A DNA stretch of 28,723 nucleotides, from assembly GCA_000697335.1 (NCBI GenBank), contig JNEM01016391.1, positions 1-28,723 of the forward strand. The letters run 5' to 3'. Made by a program: the position numbers and the translations under genes. The DNA comes from Conidiobolus incongruus B7586. Taxonomy: Eukaryota > Entomophthoromycota > Entomophthoromycetes > Entomophthorales > Conidiobolaceae. Below the pieces are notes generated by a model. That model had not been told where the DNA came from, ran no database searches, and worked only from the letters and a program-made list of their open reading frames with translations. Position 1 is the stretch's first letter. Each line of letters starts with the position of its first letter. Shown in pieces: positions 21,338-28,723 of this stretch.

Positions 21338-21735
21338 TTAATTTAATTATCTTATTGTTATATTTTAAAAACACCTGTCAATTGCAATTTGATAGTCAAG
21401 TCTATATTACCCCTTATTTATAGTGGCTTTGTTAGTCAATAATTAAAGGATATTCTTTGTTCTATTTATTCTCTTTGATAGATTTTGTCCAAATCCTATA
21501 TCACCCAATGAACAAATTATTTAAACCCAGAAGTGATGAGGATAGAAAGGGGATTCTATTTTTTTTCTGGATATTCTGCTACAACATCTCAACTGCATGT
21601 AAGCTTTAAAACATATGGTGATGATAGCTTAAAGAGCAGGATAAATAAATAATCTACTAAATCATAATTAGAATACTTTTCTAACAACGATATTTATTTA
21701 AAAGACTTATTATAAAACACAACATTATTTAAAAT
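21338..21735 (+). repeat. Promoter-like block, copy B (homologous to 10160-10560)
   Basis: Same order of anchors as copy A: GGCTTTGTTAGTCAATAATTAAA, a three-unit 9-bp array (21453-21479), AAATTATTTAAA, the exact 17-mer TTTTTTCTGGATATTCT (21561-21577), a GTAAGC donor-like step (21599-21604), AAAGAGCAGGAT (21631-21642) and TATAAAAC (21711-21718). An ATG follows at 21734 and opens MTTKEFILRKLFLIKFIFFD, a short hydrophobic frame of 41 codons. It sits about 0.8 kb upstream of the GGT pseudogene and could be that gene's ancestral promoter, or belong to another lost gene. Confidence 0.7.
21453..21479. repeat. 9-bp minisatellite, 3 units (homologue of 10275-10310)
   Basis: TTCTTTGTT, CTATTTATT, CTCTTTGAT in 9-bp phase, one unit fewer and more eroded than in copy A. 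Confidence 0.7.
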
Positions 21736-22499
21736 GACAACTAAAGAGTTCATTTTAAGGAAGCTATTTCTGATCAAATTCATATTTTTTGATGTTAATC
21801 TTGTGCTCTCATCAAACTATACACATAAAAATATTTACATTTTTAAAAATTGCAATTAGATAGCTAATCCCTTAATGAAATAACATTAATATATTTTAAC
21901 ACAGCACCATATTTGCCAGATTTTGAATGAAATAAAAACTGCCACATAATTTCAAATCATTATTAAAATGGTCAGGTTTATCATCGAATGATATTATGAA
22001 AGATCGAGTTAAGATTGTAATTATAGCCTTTTAAGATTTTTGATATATGCCAAATGATTTAGAATATAAACTATAAGGGTAAAAAGTCTGGATATTTGCT
22101 ATAATTCAACAACCGCTACCCAAATATAAAATAATTTAATGTTTTGCTTTTCATACAGTTATAAGTTTAGGAGAAGCTAAAATTTTCAATTGTATATTCC
22201 AGCAAGATATTCACCAACATGCTAATATTTAAATTTTAATTTGAATTATCCATCAAGTGATTAAATTGGATGGGTAATATGTCAAGCATTCAATATGTAG
22301 ATTATAAAGTGACCCAAAATCACTAACAATGGTTATATTTTTGCGGAATGATTCTTAGAATTATAAAAATTAAAATTTTTGATTTGGTTTGAATATTATG
22401 AATTAACTATTTTGGTCTCGCAAAATAATATAATTAGGATATATCAAATGTAATCCATAATTTACTAGATTGAAAAAATTCTATAATAATATTGAGTTT
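21736..22499. other. Gap between promoter-like block B and the GGT pseudogene
   Basis: Moderately mixed composition with no continuous frame. The N-terminal exon(s) of GGT (cytosolic tail plus membrane anchor in the family) would be expected here but I cannot identify them. They are either decayed or deleted. Confidence 0.4.
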
Positions 22500-24346
22500 A
22501 GCTAAGGCTCCCAGAATCCCAGTCTACAATATAATTTCAGTGAGTGGATTAAAAGCTATGGCCACTTCAGACACTCCCCTCCGTCCCGATTTGGGCGTTG
22601 AGAGTAAAATACCAGGTATGATCAAAATTGAAAATATACTAATATCAAGTCAGTATTGAAACAAGGTGGCAATGCAGTCGATGCCCTAGTGTCTACTCAA
22701 TTTTGTCAAGTTTTAGTGTACCCATTCGCCTCAGGAATTGGAGGCGGCAGTTTCTTGACCATTTACCATAAGGGCAAAGAACCCGAATTCACTAATTACA
22801 GAGAAACTGCTCCCAAATTGGCTAATGAAACCATGTTTTTGAAAAATCCCAAGCTTTCCACTCTTGGAGGATTAGCTGTTGCTATTCCGTAATCATCAAG
22901 TTATTTAATTTAAAAAATGAGATTTTTAATTTCGATTTTAGAGGTGAAGTTAAAGGATTTGAATATGTACACAAAAAATACGGCAGGTTACCTTGGACCA
23001 AAGTAGTTGAACCAGTTGTTAAATTGGCTATTGATGGTTTTGAAGTGCCTCCACTATTAAATCTCCGTATTCAAGTAACAAAATTTATTCATTTGTATCA
23101 ACCATCAATTGACATTGATTATTAGCAAAATCTGGCTGCTATTAACGCTAGCGAAGGCTTGAAACAGACTTATCAGAATAATGTGATCTCTAACAATGGC
23201 ACCATTTTCAAAATCTGGCATTAGGAAAGGCTTTGAAGGCTATTGAGGAAAATGGCTCTAAGGCATTTTACGAAAGTTCCATTGCCAAAAGCTTAATCAA
23301 ATCCATCCAGGCCAATGGTAGTATTATTACCGAAGAAGATCTCAAATCCTACGAGCCTGACAGCGTTAAACCAGTGTCTGGCGATTTCAGAGGATACAAT
23401 ATCTATTCCGCCCCACCACCAGGCTCTGGCGCAGTATTGATTTCGGCACTCAATATTTTTGAAAGCTTTCCCAGTGACACTCCTTTGGATTCGTTAAAGG
23501 CTCACCGCTTGATCGAATCCATGAAGAACGCGTATGCTTTCCGTCAAAGCTTGGGTGATCCCAAATTCGTCAAGTCTGTCGATGATGTTATCAAGAGTGC
23601 TGTGAGTAAGGAGGAAGCTGCTGCAAGTGCTAAGAGAATCAACAATACGATCACTTACGAACCCAGTTTCTATACCAAAGTCTTAACTAAGGTTGGTGAT
23701 CACGGTACTTCCCACATCAACATCCTTGATAAGGACGGTTTGGCAGTTGCTTCCACGTCCACCATCAACACTGCATTCGGCTCAAAGATACTCGACCTTG
23801 AAACCGGAGTTTTATTGAATAATGAAATGGATGACTTCTCAAGTCTCGGACAGCCCAACTACTTCAACCTGCCACCATCCGAATCAAATTACATCCGACC
23901 TGGCAAGCGCCCCCAATCCTCCATGGCTCCCACTATTGTCACCGACTGCGAAGGTGACGTCAAGTACTTGGTAGGAGCTTCCGGCGGCTCGCTAATTACC
24001 ACCGCAGTGTTCCAATCCCTAGTCAATTTGATCGATAAAGCTACTTTTCCGCAGAAACTACCACTGCCGCGCGTCTCCACCATCAGCTCACCCCCAACGA
24101 GATCAATCACGACCTTGGTTGAAGTAAGGAGATCATCGAAGGACTGAAGGCTAAAAACTATACTCTAGTCCCCGTGGATGTGATTTCATCTTGCGGAGGT
24201 GTAGTTGTCAAAAGTACAGTTTGCATTTGTGGTAATATTTAACTGGTGTAATTTTATTAATTCATTCATTATATATTTCTGGTGCTTCTGACAATGATGA
24301 ATTGAGTAAAACATTATGCAATGAGTTTTGTTTTCATAATGTTTAA
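22500..24346 (+). pseudogene. GGT: Gamma-glutamyltransferase (GGT) gene, disrupted by several lesions
   Basis: GGT is an Ntn-hydrolase, usually at the cell surface or vacuole, that transfers or hydrolyses the gamma-glutamyl group of glutathione. Exons by homology: about 22500-22603 (AMATSDTPL..DLGVE), 22654-22888 (LKQGGNAVDALV, PFASGIGGGSFLTIY, GGLAVAIP), 22942-23074 (GEVKGFEYVHKKYGRLPW), 23126-24231 and 24282-24346. Introns are 50-53 nt, the first with branch site TACTAAT (22637-22643). The autoprocessing/nucleophile Thr survives in DHGTSH (codon 23707-23709), followed by STSTIN, FGSK, LNNEMDDFSS, RPQSSMAPT and GASGGSLITT. Lesions: a frame-shifting deletion near 23205 (KEG..KRP-type segment missing), a frameshift near 24070 inside the PRLHHQL motif, a TGA at 24120-24122, and a last-intron acceptor reading TG instead of AG. 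No start exon is found. It is therefore a young pseudogene, unless the indels are sequencing errors. Confidence 0.85.
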
Positions 24347-24351
24347 AAGTT

Positions 24352-24357
24352 AATAAA
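24352..24357 (+). terminator. Poly(A) signal AATAAA after the GGT pseudogene
   Basis: AATAAA 6 nt after the predicted terminal stop at 24344-24346. Confidence 0.45.
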
Positions 24358-25794
24358 TTATTCCTGATTATTATACTAATATATTAATATCAAAAGGTTA
24401 TTATATAGCAAATAACCAGATCAACACCAAAGTTATATTTATAATAATATTTATTGCTTCAAAGTAAATTCTTACACTTAGTTCAAAAACTATTTTATGA
24501 ACCATAATTATTTCACTCTAGCATTATTATACATAATAGTAAATGATCTAATAATTCATCATATTCACTATATATAGTATAACCTTCTAATAGAATTTCA
24601 ACAAATACAAAATAACTGAAAATCACAGAATTCCAATTTTACTTTAGTTTAACAAGAGAATTTGCTAAAATATTATATTATGCAAAATATTTCTTATTAA
24701 TTATTCACAAAAATCTCTAAATAGCAACTGTTGGCAAAAAGCCTTCAAAGTGTAATCTTGAAAATTAGTTTAATTAAGTTATAACTGGAATATCTAATAT
24801 AGAAGATTTACCTTATTTAAGCCATCTTGAATCTATAACTAATTAATAAAATAAAAATAAAAAAGAAGTATTTTAAATGTTACTTTTATACCTTAGTTAT
24901 AAAGCTAATGCAATCTTGATAACATTATATAAACTTTATTATTTTTTTATTGAAAAGTAATTTGAGATTAGATAAAAAAATTAAAGCTTTAAATATTATA
25001 TACTTTAATTAAAGATCAAATAAATAAAAAATAAAATCAATATAAATTTATATCAATAGAATGATAATTCTATTATAATCAACAGAATTATTTTAATATA
25101 TAAATCATTTATTTTAGTTGATATTTTATTATTATATTGATTAATTATTTTAATAATTTCAAAATTTAAATTAAACATAATTATAAACATAAGAATTAAA
25201 AAAAATAAATAATATATTATTAATTAACTTTTTTATCTATCATTATACTTTGCTATACTTTTGGTATATTTCTAGTATTTAAGTAACAAAATTTTTTATT
25301 AAAGCTTGAAATTAAATATTTCATAGATTAATCTTATTTTTTTTTGAATAATATTTTCCTTTATTATATATTTTTAATAAAATTTTAATTATATAAACTA
25401 TAATCTTATGTATATACTAAATATACTAATTTACTTTATATTTTTATATAATTCTTTTGTAGATTTAACCTAATCTATTTTATAATTCTTATGCATAAAA
25501 ATAGAAATTTTTAATTTATTCAGGAATATTAAATATATATTGTTTTATTTCAAAAAATATAAAAATAATTATTAATTAAATTATCTTTAAAAATTAAAAT
25601 ATGCAATTTATTAATTTATTATCAATAATGAATAATAAAGTTTAAATAATTTATATTTTTATTAATAATATAATTATTTATAATATTAACTAATTTATAT
25701 TAAATTATATAACTAATATATATTTTTTATTTATAATACAATATATAATTAAATAAAATTAATAATGAATAACTATATTAAGGATTTAAGTATA
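24358..25794. other. AT-rich region between the GGT pseudogene and the transposon cluster
   Basis: No gene seen. Composition falls from mixed (up to about 24850) to almost pure A/T. Confidence 0.5.
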
Positions 25795-26105
25795 ATCCAA
25801 ATTAATTATAAATCTGTAATTTTAATTATAATAAGAAAATTATAATTCGATATATTTATCTTTTGTTTTTCTAGCATTTTTAAGTTTATAGGGTATAAAG
25901 TCAATAATTTTTTATATTTAATAAAATTTATATTATTTTTAAGCTTATAATAATATTTTTAAAATTTATATAAAATTTTTATTAAATGGAGAATTTTAAT
26001 TATTTTTTTAATTTAAATTAAAATATATAATTTATCTATATTAATTAATTATAACTAACTATATTTGATTATATTTTATTAGCTATTGGTTAATATATCA
26101 AAACC
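25795..26105 (-). mobile_element. Tc1/mariner-family remnant (Tc1 type, 3' portion, minus strand)
   Basis: On the minus strand this stretch aligns with the last third of the Tc1 element at 26113-27313. The clearest match is the transposase C-terminus, where plus-strand TTTAAGTTTATAGGGTATA (about 25884-25902) is the reverse complement of the other copy's TATACCCTATAAACTTAAA. A decayed terminal repeat, CCAAATTAATTATAAAT, lies at about 25798. Homology fades by about 26100, immediately before the neighbouring element, so the 5' part was lost or displaced. Point changes are heavy and its reading frame is destroyed. It belongs to the same family as the next element in the opposite orientation. Confidence 0.75.
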
Positions 26106-26120
26106 TAAAATTTAACCAAG

Positions 26121-26140
26121 GTGAGTTATAAATTTACAGG
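26121..26140 (+). repeat. Left terminal inverted repeat of the Tc1 element
   Basis: Matches the reverse complement of 27286-27305 at 18 of 20 positions. The two mismatches are C/T and G/A type. Confidence 0.85.
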
Positions 26141-27285
26141 TTTATAAATTAAAGGGATATAAATAATAAAACTTATATATATCTTCTTTTTTTATTGTAT
26201 TATATATATTATAAAAATATTACACAAATATTTTAAAATTAATATTATAATACCTAAATCTCTCTTTAAAAAAGTTCATTTATATATTAATTAACTTTAT
26301 AATGAAAATAATTCAACTTATGAGATTGCTAGAATTACTAGTGTTAGTTAATCTATTATAGTTAAAGTTATTAAGAACAATGTTAAAAAAACACCTAAAC
26401 TAAAACTTAAGTGTGTTAAGATTATAGATAAACATGATAAAAAGTATATTTATAGATTAGTTAATACAGGTAAGTATAAAACTACTATAGAAATACAACA
26501 AGAATTATAAGACTATACAAGAATATTGGTTAATACTAATACTATTATATATGTTTTATATTAGAATAGATATTACTCATACTTTAAAAAAAACACCCCT
26601 AACTAAAGAAGTTTTACTATAAAGTTAAACAAGAGTTTAAATGTCAATATTAAAGTTAAACTAAAATTAATTAAAGTAAAGTTATTTAGTCTAATGAAAC
26701 AAAGATATATTTTAATAAATTTAATAAAAGAGCTAGATATTTCAAAAAATATAAAAAACCACTTTATAACCATTATGTTATTATAACCTAAAAATATAAT
26801 AATGGGTTAATTATAGTTTAAGGATATATGTTATCTTTAGATATAAGGTATTTTTGTATGGTTAATGGGGGAATTAATGTTAAAATATACTAAAGTATTC
26901 TAAACAATAAATTAAAAAAAACTATTAAATAATATAGATTAAAGAAATTAAATATTATTTTCCAACAAGATAATACACCTTGTTATACTATAAATTCTAT
27001 TATTAAGTAGCTTAAAAATAACAAAATAACTATTATAAAATAGCTTTTTTAATCTCCTAATCTTAACCTAATTGAATATTTTTGGGATTAACTAAAAAAA
27101 TTAATTAAAGCTTTCCCCCTAGCAAAAAATTTAAATCAACTTTAAAAGTATATTCAAGAAGCATAGAATAATATTAATCTTGCTTAATATAAGAAGCTAG
27201 TTAACTCTATACCCTATAAACTTAAAGAAGTTAGAAAAGCAAAAGGTAGATATACTAAATATTAATTTTTTTATCAATACTAAAA

Positions 27286-27305
27286 CTTATAAATTTATAA
27301 CTCAC
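27286..27305 (-). repeat. Right terminal inverted repeat of the Tc1 element
   Basis: CTTATAAATTTATAACTCAC, inverted partner of 26121-26140. The outermost bases to the flanking TA at 27312-27313 also align imperfectly. Confidence 0.85.
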
Positions 27306-27313
27306 TTTAAGTA

Positions 27314-27640
27314 TACTTTTAGTTTTAATATATTAATTAATAATTAATTAAATTTAACTTTATATATTATATTATAAATAAAAAATATATATCAATTATA
27401 TAGTTTAATATAAATTTATTTAAATTAGAATTAATTAAGATATTAATAGAAATATAACTATTTTTAATTTTATAACTTATTTTTGTTGGCTAGTATATAT
27501 ATCATTATTTTTTTGATTAAAAAATTAATTTTTTAAAATTAATTACTTAATTAAATTTTATTTAACCCAAATAATAATTATTAAAAGTCTTTTATTTTGG
27601 TATTAATAAAACTTAACCATAAATTGTTTAAAATTAATTC
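27314..27640. other. AT-rich spacer between the Tc1 and mariner elements
   Basis: No gene or repeat that I can read. Confidence 0.5.
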
Positions 27641-27644
27641 AAAT

Positions 27645-28672
27645 TTATAAGTAATCTTTGATAATAAAATATTATCTAAATTAATAATTTATCACTAGGT
27701 AAATTATTTTAAGGTTAAAAAAAATATTATCTAAGATCTAATATAATCTAAAAAACTAATTTCAACTATTACTCCTTTAATTATAAATGGAATCAGAAAA
27801 TATATTGAAAAGCACCATTTTATTTTAATTAGAGAATTATCTAAACTTTTTAATATTAGTCTTATAAATATTTTATATATACTAAAGTTTAAACTCAAAT
27901 TAATAAATAGAAATATAAAATAAATATCTTAAAATTTTATTAAATCTTAGAAAAAAGTTAAAATAGCTATTATTAAACAAAACTTACTAAAATATTACAA
28001 GAAACCTAAGCTTTTATAATAAATAATTATAATTAATAAATCTTAAATGATTTTATAAAATCCTTTATCAAAATATATATCAAAATGCTAGATTAAGCTA
28101 AATTAACCCTTTTTACCAATATTTTTAAATAAATATTTTATTAATAAGCAAATGTTAATTATTATAGTAGATTATAATAATATATGTTATTTTTATTTAA
28201 TTTTTAAAGGAAAATCAATTAATAGTAAGCTTTATGTTATTTTTTTAAATAAAACTATTTCTAATTGATATTTTTAATATAATTAGATAAAACTTATTAT
28301 TTTGCATAATTATTATAAAATATATAAATTTAAAGCTATAAAAAATTTTATTATTAAAAACAACTTAAAAAAACTACCATATCTGGTATATTTTTTAAAT
28401 TATAACCCATGTGATTATAATTATATTAAGTAATTAAAAAACCAATTTATAAGAAAAAAAATTGCAAGAAAATTTAAATAACTTGTAAAATATCAAGTTT
28501 TAATCTTTAATAAAAAGAACTCTTTTTTATATATTACAAATTTACCAAAGATATAATAAAAAGTTATTAATAATAAAAATACTATTAAATTTATATAATA
28601 TATTTATTTTTATATATTTTATATCAAAATGTTAATTTATTTTAAATTGCAAAGAATTCCTATTATTTATAA
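27645..28672 (+). mobile_element. mariner-type (DD34D) DNA transposon, mutated
   Basis: The transposase reads in one main frame from about 27785 to 28597. It has an N-terminal helix-turn-helix region (IRELSKLFNISLINILYILK), INKS-stop at the mariner IxxxDESW site (about 28030), ILHN at the LHDN site with the second catalytic Asp changed to Asn (28308-28310), and LPYLVYFLNYNPCDY with the third Asp at 28413-28415, exactly 34 residues later. LKNQFIRKK follows, matching LKxxLRGKxF, then a KVINNKNT end. Stops are numerous and mostly explained by Trp or Gln codons turned to TAA or TAG. A weak inverted repeat (AATCTTTGATAAT near 27650 against reverse-complemented GCAAAGAATTCC near 28655) sets approximate ends, which are uncertain. 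Confidence 0.85.
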
Positions 28673-28683
28673 TATAGATTACT

Positions 28684-28723
28684 AATTTAATTGAGTTATA
28701 GATTTATAGGTTTTTAAGATAAT
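28684..28723 (+). mobile_element. Terminal repeat of another Tc1 copy, cut by the window edge
   Basis: TTGAGTTATAGATTTATAGG at 28691-28710 matches the left inverted repeat of the Tc1 element at 26121-26140 at 17 of 20 positions, in the same orientation, and the next bases (TTT) continue the match. A further copy of this family therefore probably begins here and extends beyond the window. Confidence 0.6.

Larger units (their letters stand above)
26113..27313 (+). mobile_element. Tc1-type (DD34E) DNA transposon, full length but heavily mutated
   Basis: About 1.2 kb, bounded by TA at both ends and inverted repeats of at least 20 nt: GTGAGTTATAAATTTACAGG at 26121-26140 against the reverse complement of 27286-27305, two mismatches. 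The transposase frame runs about 26310-27265: an HTH start (EIARITSVS), RLVNTGKYKTTIEIQQEL, the first catalytic motif now SNETK (Asp changed to Asn, codon 26693-26695), FQQDNTPCYT with the second Asp at 26969-26971, and SPNLNLIEYFWD with Glu at 27074-27076. The last two are separated by exactly 34 residues. It ends KGRYTKY-stop. About 19 internal stops are TAA or TAG at expected Gln or Trp positions, with a single frameshift in an A8 run. The element is dead. Confidence 0.92.

Noticed and set aside
23889-24110. 73-codon minus-strand frame
   Set aside because: Antisense shadow of conserved GGT coding sequence.
1-28723. CRISPR arrays, bacterial operons, organellar gene sets or retroelement LTR pairs
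   Set aside because: None are visible. Introns, poly(A) signals, a Pol III tRNA and eukaryotic gene families indicate a nuclear fungal contig.

Overview
The window looks like nuclear DNA of a very AT-rich fungus. Genes are islands of more balanced composition in long A/T-dominated intergenic stretches. Introns are about 50-64 nt with GT..AG ends, one with a clear TACTAAT branch site. Genes include a Yrb2/RanBP3-type Ran-binding protein, a fungal-type small protein and eukaryotic hydrolases, and there is a Pol III-type tRNA-Asp. An early-diverging (zygomycete-grade) fungus such as an Entomophthoromycotina/Conidiobolus relative would fit, but this is inference from composition and gene style, not from a search.

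Layout. 1-420: 3' part of a small heat-shock protein gene (+), cut by the window edge. 421-3800: AT-rich spacer with an exact 19-bp Nextera/Tn5 mosaic end (probable assembly artefact) and a (TA)18 repeat. 3829-4752: promoter, 112-aa conserved-looking small protein (+) and poly(A) signal. 6032-6103: tRNA-Asp(GTC) (-). 6853-8140: two-exon Yrb2/RanBP3-like gene (-). 10160-10560: regulatory-looking block that recurs, diverged, at 21338-21735. 11130-17022: tandem trio of hormone-sensitive-lipase-type alpha/beta hydrolase genes, in which the middle one (14126-15544) is intact, the left one is a recent pseudogene and the right one an old truncated pseudogene. 17023-21337: about 4.3 kb of AT-rich DNA without a recognisable gene. 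22500-24346: a five-exon gamma-glutamyltransferase gene with several disabling lesions. 24360-28723: a graveyard of DNA transposons: a minus-strand Tc1 remnant, a full-length Tc1 (DD34E) with terminal inverted repeats, a mariner (DD34D), and the terminal repeat of another Tc1 copy at the right edge.

The genes do not form a pathway. Hsp20, the small protein, tRNA-Asp and Yrb2 are single-copy housekeeping or stress loci. The right two thirds is a birth-and-death region: tandem duplication and decay of secondary hydrolases, a broken GGT, a duplicated promoter-like block, and transposons with stop-rich but nearly indel-free coding regions, as expected from C-to-T (RIP-like) mutation. I see no convincing undescribed multi-gene system. 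The observations most worth checking are the adapter-like 19-mer at 1191, the duplicated promoter block with its 9-bp minisatellite, the decaying hydrolase and GGT genes, and the RIP-like mutation pattern.
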